DNA of 64,000 nt, taken from Megachile rotundata. Its lineage: Eukaryota > Arthropoda > Insecta > Hymenoptera > Megachilidae. Shown piece after piece: positions 1 to 12,650 of the stretch; position 1 is the stretch's first letter, and every line of letters begins with the position of its first letter. The notes under the pieces were generated by a model that did no database searches, was not told the DNA's origin, and saw only the letters and a list, made by a program, of their open reading frames with translations. A program made the position numbers and the translations under genes. The DNA is taken from positions 62,001-126,000 of the forward strand of contig NW_027473478.1 of NCBI RefSeq assembly GCF_050947335.1, written 5' to 3'.

Positions 1-591
1 GTCATTATTATCAATCTAACTCATATTATTAACCATATTATGCTTATATGATCGGTAGAACGATAATTACTATACTTATTACTTTTATTATTATCAATCT
101 AACCCATATTATTAGCCATATTATGCTTATATGATCGATAGAACGACAATTACTATACTCATTACTCTTATTATTATCAATCTAACTCATATTATTAACC
201 ATATTATGCTTATATGATCTGTAGAACGATAATTACTATACTTATTACTCTTATTATTGTCAATCTAACTCGTATTATTAGCCATATTATGCTTATATGA
301 TCGATAGAACGACAATTGCTATACTAATTACTCTTATTATTATCAACCTAACTCATATTATTAGCCATATTATGCTTATATGATCGATAGGACGACAATT
401 ACTATACTCACTACTCTTATTATTATCAATCTAACTCATATTATTAGCCATATTATGCTTATATGATCGATAGGACGACAATTACTATACTCACTACTCT
501 TATTGTTATCAATCTAACTCATATTATTAGCCACAATATGCTTATATGATCGATAGGACGAAAATTACTATGCTTATTACTCTTATTATTA

Positions 592-674
592 TCAATCTAA
601 CTCATATTATTAACCATATTATGCAAATATGATCGATAGAACGACAATTACTATACTCATTACTCTTATTATTA
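592..674. repeat. gcaaatatg variant monomer (class e)
   Basis: This 83-bp copy has gcaaatatg in place of gcttatatg and attaacc in place of attagcc. The same pair of changes recurs near 5.26, 13.13, 16.37, 19.43, 22.33, 26.23, 26.81, 27.80, 35.18, 40.49, 44.71, 46.87, 47.95, 51.27, 52.34, 54.91, 58.15, 59.31, 61.79 and 62.87 kb. A form with gcgaatatg is seen at 8744 and 16862. The class serves as a marker for aligning duplicated blocks. The change disrupts the atatg arm of the small inverted repeat less than the gcttatgtg variants do. Confidence 0.9.
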
Positions 675-840
675 TCAATCTAACTCATATTATTAACCAT
701 ATTATGCTTACATGATCGGTAGAACGATAATTACTATACTTATTACTCTTATTATTATCAATCTAACTCATATTATTAGCCATATTATGCTTATATGATC
801 GATAGAACGACAATTACTATACTCATTACTCTTATTATTA

Positions 841-923
841 TCAATCTAACTCATATTATTAGCCATATTATGCTTATATGATCGATAGGACGACAATTAC
901 TATACTTGTTACTCTTATTATTA
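841..923. repeat. Representative 83-bp monomer (standard class)
   Basis: This copy runs from one tcaatct to the base before the next. Landmarks in monomer coordinates are tcaatctaac at 1-10, catattattagccatattatg at 12-31, gcttatatg at 32-40, atcgatag at 41-48, the acgacaattac block at 50-60 and a TTA-rich tail at 75-83. Positions 12-19 and 24-31 are a direct repeat (catattat), and attact repeats at 56-61 and 68-73; both pairs are spaced by 12 bp. There is a 5-bp inverted repeat, catat at 24-28 and atatg at 36-40, around a 7-base gap. One GATC and two CpGs occur per unit. Common polymorphisms are agaacg/aggacg, actcatt/actcact/acttatt/acttgtt and ttattatca/ttgttatca. Confidence 0.95.
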
Positions 924-1006
924 TCAATCTAACTCATATCATTAGCCATATTATGCTTATATGATCGATAGAACGACAACTACTATACTTATTAGTCTTA
1001 TTATTA

Positions 1007-1171
1007 TCAATCACCTCATATTATTAGCCATGTTATGCTTATGTGATCGAAGGAACGATAATTACTATACTTATTATTCTTATTTTTATCAACCTAACTC
1101 ATATTATTAGCCATATTATGCTTAAATGATCGATAGAACGACAATTACTATACTCATTACTGTCATTATTA
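1007..1171. repeat. Two-monomer cassette: 82-bp tcaatcacctcat variant plus gcttaaatg variant
   Basis: The first unit (1007-1088) is 82 bp: tcaatctaactcat is replaced by tcaatcacctcat, a net loss of one base. It also carries gccatgttatg, gcttatgtg, gatcgaagg and a tatttttatc tail. The second unit (1089-1171) is 83 bp and carries gcttaaatg and a tactgtcatt tail. The monomer before usually has gacaactactatac and attagtc. This linked haplotype recurs dozens of times across the window, for example near 2.6, 7.2, 10.9, 14.3, 23.7, 29.2, 34.3, 39.6, 48.5, 52.8, 56.4, 59.6 and 63.2 kb. It therefore moves as a block. At some places the cassette is broken and the 82-mer is followed by another class, for example at 1421. 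Confidence 0.92.
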
Positions 1172-1420
1172 TCAATCTAACTCATATTATTAGCCATATT
1201 ATGCTTATATGATCGATAGGACGACAATTACTATAATTGTTACTCTTATTATTATCAATCTAACTCATATTGTTAGCCATATTATGCTTATATGATCGAT
1301 AGGACGACAATTACTATACTCACTACTCTTATTGTTATCAATCTAACTCATATTATTAGCCATATTATGCTTATATGATCGATAGAACGACAACTACTAT
1401 ACTTATTAGTCTTATTATTA

Positions 1421-1585
1421 TCAATCACCTCATATTATTAGCCATGTTATGCTTATATGATGGACAGGACGACAATTACTATTCTTATTACACTCCCTGT
1501 TATCAATCTAACTCATATTATTAACCATATTATGCTTATATGATCGATAGGACGAAAATTACTATACTCACTACTCTTATTGTTA
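1421..1585. repeat. cactccctg monomer followed by attaacc monomer (class d pair)
   Basis: The first unit (1421-1502) carries gatggacagg and ends in ttacactccctgtta instead of ttactcttattatta, which is five substitutions within eight bases. The second unit (1503-1585) has attaaccatatt in place of attagccatatt. I counted roughly fifty cactccctg (or cacttcctg) copies in the window. Nearly all are followed by an attaacc monomer; exceptions lie near 12.18, 13.42, 15.50, 15.99 and 16.66 kb. Tight clustering of changes suggests an old diverged subfamily or a conversion tract rather than independent point mutations. Confidence 0.9.
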
Positions 1586-1751
1586 TCAATCTAATTCATA
1601 TTATTAGCCATATTATGCTTATATGATCGATAGGACGACAATTACTATACTCACTACTCTTATTGTTATCAATCTAACTCATATTATTAGCCATATTATG
1701 CTTATATGATCGATAGAACGACAATTACTATACTTATTAGTCTTATCATTA

Positions 1752-1833
1752 TCAATTAACTCATATTATTAGCCATATTATGCTTATGTGATCGATAGGA
1801 CGACAATTACTATACTTATTACTCTTATTATTA
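1752..1833. repeat. Second 82-bp variant: tcaattaactcat (class c)
   Basis: The unit starts tcaattaactcat, one base shorter than tcaatctaactcat, but with a different sequence change from the tcaatcacct class, so this is an independent deletion. It carries gcttatgtg with gatcgatagg, and the monomer before it ends attagtcttatcatt. The same linkage recurs near 3.99, 6.31, 8.05, 10.04, 11.77, 15.17, 15.76, 15.84, 19.07, 19.24, 25.87, 26.03, 30.09, 33.49, 36.0, 38.80, 41.28, 57.12 and 61.43 kb. Confidence 0.9.
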
Positions 1834-4800
1834 TCAATCTAACTCATATTATTAGCCATATTATGCTTATATGATCGATAGAACGACAATTACTATACTC
1901 ACTACTCTTATTATTATCAATCTAACTCATACGATTAGCCATATTATGCTTATATGATCGATAGGACGACAATTACTATACTTATTACTCTTATTATTAT
2001 CAATCTAACTCATATTATTAGCCATATTATGCTTATATGATGGACAGAACGACAATTACTATTCTTATTACACTCCCTGTTATCAATCTAACTCATATTA
2101 TTAACCATATTATGCTTATATGATCGGTAGAACGATAATTACTATACTTATTACTCTTATTATTATCAATCTAGCGCATATCATTAGCCATATTATGCTT
2201 ATATGATCGATAGAACGACAATTACTATACTCATTACTCTTATTATTATCAATCTAACTCATATTATTAGCCATATTATGCTTATATGATCGATAGGACG
2301 ACAATTACTATACTTATTACTCTTATTATTATCAATCTAACTCATATTATTAGCCATATTATGCTTATATGATCGATAGGACGACAATTACTATACTCAC
2401 TACTCTTATTGTTATCAATCTAACTCATACTATTAGCCATATTATGCTTATATAATCGATAGGACGACAATTACTATACTCACTACTCTTATTGTTATCA
2501 ATCTAACACATATTATTAGCCATATTATGCTTATATGATCGATAGAACGACAACTACTATACTTATTAGTCTTATTATTATCAATCACCTCATATTATTA
2601 GCCATGTTATGCTTATGTGATCGAAGGAACGATAATTACTATACTTATTATTCTTATTTTTATCAATCTAACTCATATTATTAGCCATATTATGCTTAAA
2701 TGATCGATAGAACGACAATTACTATACTCATTACTGTCATTATTATCAATCTAACTCATATTATTAGCCATATTATGCTTATATGATCGATAGGACGACA
2801 ATTACTATACTTGTTACTCTTATTATTATCAATCTAACTCATATTATTAGCCATATTATGCTTATATGATCGATAGGACGACAATTACTATACTTATTAC
2901 ACTTATTATTATCAATCTAACTCATATTATTAGCCATATTATGCTTATATGATCGATAGGACGACAATTACTATACTTGTTACTCTTATTATTATCAATC
3001 TAACTCATATTATTAGCCATATTATGCTTATATGATCGATAGGACGACAATTACTATACTTATTACACTTATTATTATCAATCTAACTCATATTATTAGC
3101 CATATTATGCTAATATGATCGATAGAACGACAATTACTATACTCATTACTCTTATTATTATCAATCTAACTCATATTATTAGCCATATTACGCTTATATG
3201 ATCGACAGGACGACAATTACTATTCTTATTACACTCCCTGTTATCAATCTAACTCATATTATTAACCATATTATGCTTATATGATCGGTAGAACGATAAT
3301 TACTATATTTATTACTCTTATTATTATCAATCTAACTCATATTATTAGCCATATTATGCTTATATGATCGACAGAACGACAATTACTATACTTATTACAC
3401 TCACTATTATCAATCTAACTCATATTATTAGCCATATTATGCTTATATGATCGATAGAACGACAACTACTATACTTATTAGTCTTATTGTTATCAATCAC
3501 CTCATATTATTAGCCATATTATGCTTATGTGATCGAAGGAACGATAATTACTATACTTATTATTCTTATTTTTATCAACCCAACTCATATTATTAGCCAT
3601 ATTATGCTTAAATGATCGATAGAACGACAATTACTATACTCATTACTGTCATTATTATCAATCTAACTCATATTATTAGCCATATTATGCTTCTATTATC
3701 GACAGAACGACAATTACTATTCTTATTACACTCCCTGTTATCAATCTAACTCATATTATTAACCATATTATGCTTATATGATCGATAGAACGACAATTAC
3801 TATACACATTACTCTTATTATTATCAACCTAACTCATATTATTAGCCATATTATGCTTATATGATCGATAGGACGACAATTACTATACTCACTACTCTTA
3901 TTGTTATCAATCTAACTCATATTATTAGCCATATTATGCTTATATGATCGATAGAACGGCAATTACTATACTTATTAGTCTAATCATTATCAATTAACTC
4001 ATATTATTAGCCATATTATGCTTATGTGATCGATAGGACGACAATTACTATACTTATTACTCTTATTATTATCAATCTAACTCATATTATTAGCCATATT
4101 ATACTTATATGATCGATAGAACGACAATTACTATACTCACTACTCTTATTATTATCAATCTAACTCATACTATTAGCCATATTATGCTTATATGATCGAT
4201 AGGACGACAATTACTATACTCACTACTCTTATTGTTATCAATCTAACTCATATTATTAGCCATATTATGCTTATATGATCGATAGGACGAAAATTACTAT
4301 ACTTATTACTCTTATTATTATCAATCTAACTCATATTATTAGCCATATTATACTTATATGATCGATAGAACGACAATTACTATACTCACTACTCTTATTA
4401 TTATCAATCTAACTCATGTTATTAGCCATATTATGCTTATATGATCGATAGGACGACAATTACTATACTCACTACTCTTATTGTTATCAATCTAACTCAT
4501 ATTATTAGCCATATTATGCTTATATGATCGATAGAACGACAACTACTATACTTATTAGTCTTATTATTATCAATCACCTCATATTATCAGCCATGTTATG
4601 CTTATGTGATCGAAGGAACGATAATTACTATACTTATTATTCTTATTTTTATCAACCTAACTCATATTATTAGCCATATTATGCTTATATGATCGATAGG
4701 ACGACAATTACTATACTTATTACTCTTATTATTATCAATCTAACTCATATTATTAGCCATATTATGCTTATATGATGGACAGAACGACAATTACGATTCG

Positions 4801-5719
4801 TATTACACTCCCTGTTATCAATCTAACTCATATTATTAACCATATTATGCTTATATGATCGGTAGAACGATAATTACTATACTTATTACTCTTATTATTA
4901 TCAATCTAACGCATATTATTAGCCATATTATGCTTATATGATCGATAGAACGACAATGACTATACTCATTACTCTTATTATTATCAATCTAACTCATATT
5001 ATTAGCCATATTATGCTTATATGATCGATAGGACGACAATTACTATACTTATTACTCTTATTATTATCAATCTAACTCATATTATTAGCCATATTATGCT
5101 TATATGATCGATAGGACCACAATTACTATACTCACTACTCTTATTGTTATCAATCCAACTCATATTATTAGCCATATTATGCTTATATGATCGATAGGAC
5201 GAAAATTACTATACTTATTACTCTTATTATTATCAATCTAACTCATATTATTAACCATATTATGCAAATATGATCGATAGAACGACAATTACTATACTCA
5301 TTACTCTTATTATTATCAATCTAACTCATATTATTAGCCATTTTATGCTTATATGATCGATAGGACGACAATTACTATACTTGTTACTCTTATTATTATC
5401 AATCTAACTCATATTATTAGCCATATTATGCTTATATGATCGATAGGACGACACTTACTATACACACTACTCTTATTGTTATCAATCTAACTCATATTAT
5501 TAGCCATATTATGCTTATATGATCGATAGAACGACAACTACTATACTTATTAGTCTCATTATTATCAATCACCTCATATTATTAGCCATGTTATGCTTAT
5601 GTGATCGAAGGAGCGATAATTACTATACTTATTATTCTTATTTTTATCAACCTAACTCATATTATTAGCCATATTATGCTTAAATGATCGATAGAACGAC
5701 AATTACTATACTCATTACT

Positions 5720-8700
5720 GTCATTATTATCAATCTAACTCATATTATTAACCATATTATGCTTATATGATCGGTAGAACGATAATTACTATACTTATTA
5801 CTTTTATTATTATCAATCTAACCCATATTATTAGCCATATTATGCTTATATGATCGATAGAACGACAATTACTATACTCATTACTCTTATTATTATCAAT
5901 CTAACTCATATTATTAACCATATTATGCTTATATGATCTGTAGAACGATAATTACTATACTTATTACTCTTATTATTGTCAATCTAACTCGTATTATTAG
6001 CCATATTATGCTTATATGATCGATAGAACGACAATTGCTATACTAATTACTCTTATTATTATCAACCTAACTCATATTATTAGCCATATTATGCTTATAT
6101 GATCGATAGGACGACAATTGCTATACTCACTACTCTTATTATTATCAATCTAACTCATATTATTAGCCATATTATGCTTATATGATCGATAGGACGACAA
6201 TTACTATACTCACTACTCTTATTGTTATCAATCTAACTCATATTATTAGCCATATTATGCTTATATGATCGATAGAACGACAATTACTATACTTATTAGT
6301 CTTATCATTATCAATTAACTCATATTATTAGCCATATTATGCTTATGTGATCGATAGGACGACAATTACTATACTTATTACTCTTATTATTATCAATCTA
6401 ACTCATATTATTAGCCATATTATGCTTATATGATCGATAGAACGACAATTACTATACTCACTACTCTTATTATTATCAATCTAACTCATACGATTAGCCA
6501 TATTATGCTTATATGATCGATAGGACGACAATTACTATACTTATTACTCTTATTATTATCAATCTAACTCATATTATTAGCCATATTATGCTTATATGAT
6601 GGACAGAACGACAATTACTATTCTTATTACACTCCCTGTTATCAATCTAACTCATATTATTAACCATATTATGCTTATATGATCGGTAGAACGATAATTA
6701 CTATACTTATTACTCTTATTATTATCAATCTAGCGCATATCATTAGCCATATTATGCTTATATGATCGATAGAACGACAATTACTATACTCATTACTTTT
6801 ATTATTATCAATCTAACTCATATTATTAGCCATATTATGCTTATATGATCGATAGGACGACAATTACTATACTTATTACTCTTATTATTATCAATCTAAC
6901 TCATATTATTAGCCATATTATGCTTATATGATCGATAGGACGACAATTACTATACTCACTACTCTTATTGTTATCAATCTAACTCATATTATTAGCCATA
7001 TTATGCTTATATAATCGATAGGACGACAATTACTATACTCACTACTCTTATTGTTATCAATCTAACACATATTATTAGCCATATTATGCTTATATGATCG
7101 ATAGAACGACAACTACTATACTTATTAGTCTTATTATTATCAATCACCTCATATTATTAGCCATGTTATGCTTATGTGATCGAAGGAACGATAATTACTA
7201 TACTTATTATTCTTATTTTTATCAATCTAACTCATATTATTAGCCATATTATGCTTAAATGATCGATAGAACGACAATTACTATACTCATTACTGTCATT
7301 ATTATCAATCTAACTCATATTATTAGCCATATTATGCTTATATGATCGATAGGACGACAATTACTATACTTGTTACTCTTATTATTATCAATCTAACTCA
7401 TATTATTAGCCATATTATGCTTATATGATCGATAGGACGACAATTACTATACTCACTACTCTTATTGTTATCAATCTAACTCATATTATTAGCCATATTA
7501 TGCTTATATGATCGATAGAACGACAACTACTATACTTATTAGTCTTATTGTTATCAATCACCTCATATTATTAGCCATATTATGCTTATGTGATCGAAGG
7601 AACGATAATTACTATACTTATTATTCTTATTTTTATCAACCCAACTCATATTATTAGCCATATTATGCTTAAATGATCGATAGAACGACAATTACTACAC
7701 TCATTACTGTCATTATTATCAATCTAACTCATATTATTAGCCATATTATGCTTATATTATCGACAGAACGACAATTACTATTCTTATTACACTCCCTGTT
7801 ATCAATCTAACTCATATTATTAACCATATTATGCTTATATGATCGATAGAACGACAATTACTATACTCATTACTCTTATTATTATCAACCTAACTCATAT
7901 TATTAGCCATATTATGCTTATATGATCGATAGGACGACAATTACTATACTCACTACTCTTATTGTTATCAATCTAACTCATATTATTAGCCATATTATGC
8001 TTATATGATCGATAGAACGGCAATTACTATACTTATTAGTCTTATCATTATCAATTAACTCATATTATTAGCCATATTATGCTTATGTGATCGATAGGAC
8101 GACAATTACTATACTTATTACTCTTATTATTATCAATCTAAGTCATATTATTAGCCATATTATACTTATATGATCGATAGAACGACAATTACTATACTCA
8201 CTACTCTTATTATTATCAATCTAACTCATACTATTAGCCATATTATGCTTATATGATCGATAGGACGACAATTACTATACTCACTACTCTTATTGTTATC
8301 AATCTAACTCATATTATTAGCCATATTATGCTTATATGATCGATAGAACGACAACTACTATACTTATTAGTCTTATTATTATCAATCACCTCATATTATC
8401 AGCCATGTTATGCTTATGTGATCGAAGGAACGATAATTACTATACTTATTATTCTTATTTTTATCAACCTAACTCATATTATTAGCCATATTATGCTTAT
8501 ATTATCGACAGAACGACAATTACTATTCTTATTACACTCCCTGTTATCAATCTAACTCATATTATTAACCATATTATGCTTATATGATCGATAGAACGAC
8601 AATTACTATACTTATTACTCTTATTATTATCAATCTAACTCATATTATTAGCCATATTATGCTTATATGATCGATAGGACGAAAATTACTATACTTATTA

Positions 8701-9525
8701 CTCTTATTATTATCAATCTAACTCATATTATTAACCATATTATGCGAATATGATCGATAGAACGACAATTACTATACTCATTACTCTTATTATTATCAAT
8801 CTAACTCATATTATTAGCCATATTATGTTTATATGATCGATAGGACGACAATTACTATACTTGTTACTCTTATTATTATCAATCTAACTCATATTATTAG
8901 CCATATTATGCTTATATGATCGATAGGACGACAATTACTATACTCACTACTCTTATTGTTATCAATCTAACTCATATTATTAGCCATATTATGCTTATAT
9001 GAACGAGAGAACGACAACTACTATACTTATTAGTCTTATTATTATCAATCACCTCATATTATTAGCCATGTTATGCTTATGTGATCGAAGGAACGATAAT
9101 TACTATACTTATCACTCTTATTATTATCAACCTAACTCATATTATTAACCATATTATGCTTATATGATCGGTAGAATGATAATTACTATACTTATTACTC
9201 TTATTATTGTCAATCTAACTCATATTATTAGTCATATTATGCATATATGATCGATAGAACGACAATTACTATACTTGTTACTCTTATTATTATCAATCTA
9301 ACTCATATTATTAGCCATATTATGCTTATATGATCGATAGAACGACAACTACTATACTTATTAGTCTTATTATTATCAATCACCTCATATTATCAGCCAT
9401 GTTATGCTTATGTGATCGAAGGAACGATAATTACTATACTTATTATTCTTATTGTTATCAATCTAACTCATATTATTAGCCATATTATGCTTATATGATC
9501 GATAGGACGACAATTACTATACTCA
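5720..9525. repeat. Superunit S2, with internal monomer deletions relative to S1
   Basis: S2 follows S1 from 5720 to about 6.24 kb, then jumps 1160 bp ahead in S1 coordinates (14 monomers). It jumps again by 498 bp (6 monomers) near 7.45 kb. The 14-monomer segment is present in S1 and in the matching part of S3: the gatggacagg monomer at 1461 has its mate at 9747, an offset of 8286. S2 therefore most likely lost it. The downstream edge at about 9.5 kb is approximate. Confidence 0.78.
8700..9525. repeat. Dispersed duplicate of 16818-17643
   Basis: About 825 bp recurs at an offset of 8118. Rare markers agree: gcgaatatg at 8744 and 16862, tatgaacgagagaacg starting near 9001 and 17119, and gtagaatgat near 9171 and 17289. 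The copies differ at a few sites, for example gcatatatg near 9241 against gcttatatg in the second copy. Homology ends at about 9525 and 17643, where the tails differ (actcact against acttgtt). Confidence 0.85.
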
Positions 9526-9679
9526 CTACTCTTATTGTTATCAATCTAACTCATATTATTAGCCATATTATGCTTATATGATCGATAGGACGAAAATTAC
9601 TATACTTATTACTCTTATCATTATCAATCTAACTCATATTATTAGCCATATTATGCTTATATGATCGATAGGACGATAA

Positions 9680-12650
9680 TTACTATACTTATTAGTCTTA
9701 TTATTATCAATCACCTCATATTATTAGCCATGTTATGCTTATATGATGGACAGGACGACAATTACTATTCTTATTACACTCCCTGTTATCAATCTAACTC
9801 ATATTATTAACCATATTATGCTTATATGATCGATAGGACGAAAATTACTATACTCACTACTCTTATTGTTATCAATCTAATTCATATTATTAGCCATATT
9901 ATGCTTATATGATCGATAGGACGACAATTACTATACTCACTACTCTTATTGTTATCAATCTAACTCATATTATTAGCCATATTATGCTTATATGATCGAT
10001 AGAACGACAATTACTATACTTATTAGTCTTATCATTATCAATTAACTCATATTATTAGCCATATTATGCTTATGTGATCGATAGGACGACAATTACTATA
10101 CTTATTACTCTTATTATTATCAATCTAACTCATATTATTAGCCATATTATGCTTATATGATCGATAGAACGACAATTACTATACTCACTACTCTTATTAT
10201 TATCAATCTAACTCATACGATTAGCCATATTATGCTTATATGATCGATAGGACGACAACTACTATACTTATTACTCTTATTATTATCAATCTAACTCATA
10301 TTATTAGCCATATTATGCTTATATGATGGACAGAACGACAATTACTATTCTTATTACACTCCCTGTTATCAATCTAACTCATATTATTAACCATATTATG
10401 CTTATATGATCGGTAGAACGATAATTACTATACTTATTACTCTTATTATTATCAATCTAACGCATATCATTAGCCATATTATGCTTATATGATCGATAGA
10501 ACGACAATTACTATACTCATTACTCTTATTATTATCAATCTAACTCATATTATTAGCCATATTATGCTTATATGATCGATAGGACGACAATTACTATACT
10601 TATTACTCTTATTATTATCAATCTAACTCATATTATTAGCCATATTATGCTTATATGATCGATAGGACGACAATTACTATACTCACTACTCTTATTGTTA
10701 TCAATCTAACTCATATTATTAGCCATATTATGCTTATATAATCGATAGGACGACAATTACTATACTCACTACTCTTATTGTTATCAATCTAACACATATT
10801 ATTAGCCATATTATGCTTATATGATCGATAGAACGACAACTACTATACTTATTAGTCTTATTATTATCAATCACCTCATATTATTAGCCATGTTATGCTT
10901 ATGTGATCGAAGGAACGATAATTACTATACTTATTATTCTTATTTTTATCAATCTAACTCATATTATTAGCCATATTATGCTTAAATGATCGATAGAGCG
11001 ACAATTACTATACTCATTACTGTCATTATTATCAATCTAACTCATATTATTAGCCATATTATGCTTATATGATCGATAGGACGACAATTACTATACTTGT
11101 TACTCTTATTATTATCAATCTAACTCATATTATTAGCCATATTATGCTTATATGATCGATAGGACGACAATTACTATACTCACTACTCTTATTGTTATCA
11201 ATCTAACTCATATTATTAGCCATATTATGCTTATATGATCGATAGAACGACAACTACTATACTTATTAGTCTTATTGTTATCAATCACCTCATATTATTA
11301 GCCATATTATGCTTATGTGATCGAAGGAACGATAATTACTATACTTATTATTCTTATTTTTATCAACCCAACTCATATTATTAGCCATATTATGCTTCAA
11401 TGATCGATAGAACGACAATTACTATACTCATTACTGTCATTATTATCAATCTAACTCATATTATTAGCCATATTATGCTTATATTATCGACAGAACGACA
11501 ATTACTATTCTTATTACACTCCCTGTTATCAATCTAACTCATATTATTAACCATATTCTGCTTATATGATCGATAGAACGACAATTACTATACTCATTAC
11601 TCTTATTATTATCAACCTAACTCATATTATTAGCCATATTATGCTTATATGATCGATAGGACGACAATTACTATACTCACTACTCTTATTGTTATCAATC
11701 TAACTCATATTATTAGCCATATTATGCTTATATGATCGATAGAACGGCAATTACTATACTTATTAGTCTTATCATTATCAATTAACTCATATTATTAGCC
11801 ATATTATGCTTATGTGATCGATAGGACGACAATTACTATACTTATTACTCTTATTATTATCAATCTAACTCATATTATTAGCCATATTATACTTATATGA
11901 TCGATAGAACGACAATTACTATACTCACTACTCTTATTATTATCAATCTAACTCATACTATTAGCCATATTATGCTTATATGATCGATAGGACGACAATT
12001 ACTATACTCACTACTCTTATTGTTATCAATCTAACTCATATTATTAGCCATATTATGCTTATATGATCGATAGGACGAAAATTACTATACTTATTACTCT
12101 TATTATTATCAATCTAACTCATATTATTAGCCATATTATGCTTATATTATCGACTGAACGACAATTACTATTCTTATTACACTCCCTGTTATCAATCTAA
12201 CTCATATTATTAGCCATATTATGCTTATATGATCGATAGGACGACAATTACTATACTTGTTACTCTTATTATTATCAATCTAACTCATATTATTAGCCAT
12301 ATTATGCTTATATGATCGATAGAACGACAATTACTATACTCACTACTCTTATTGTTATCAATCTAACTCATATTATTAGCCATATTATGCTTATATGATC
12401 GATAGAACGACAACTACTATACTTATTAGTCTTATTATTATCAATCACCTCATATTATCAGCCATGTTATGCTTATGTGATCGAAGGAACGATAATTACT
12501 ATACTTATTATTCTTATTTTTATCAACCTAACTCATATTATTAGCCATATTATGCTTAAATGATCGATAGAAGGACAATTACTATACTCATTACTGTCAT
12601 TATTATCAATCTAACTCATATTATTAGCCATATTATGCTTATATTATCGA
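9680..12650. repeat. Superunit S3
   Basis: This block is collinear with S2 at an offset of 3727: tcatacgatt at 6490 and 10217, the aacgcat/agcgcat monomer at 6730 and 10457, gtcttattg at 7542 and 11269, and gaacggcaa at 8015 and 11742. Its upstream part, which includes the gatggacagg monomer at 9747, matches S1 at 8286 and is missing from S2. Both ends are approximate. Variant gctctg-like change (attctgctt) appears at 11555 and recurs in the next block at 13958 and 14952. Confidence 0.75.

Larger units (their letters stand above)
1..5719. repeat. Superunit S1
   Basis: This block is the first of three collinear superunits. Its opening (gtcattatta, then a cggtagaacg monomer and an acttttatt tail) recurs exactly at 5720. 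Rare markers prove the match: gatctgtagaacg at 217 and 5936, and acaattgctatactaatt at 311 and 6030, both offset by 5719. Further in, tcatacgatt (1931) and ctagcgcat (2171) match S2 at an offset of 4559, and gaacggcaa (3954) matches at 4061. The falling offsets show that S2 lacks about 14 and then 6 monomers found in S1. No genes lie inside. Confidence 0.82.
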
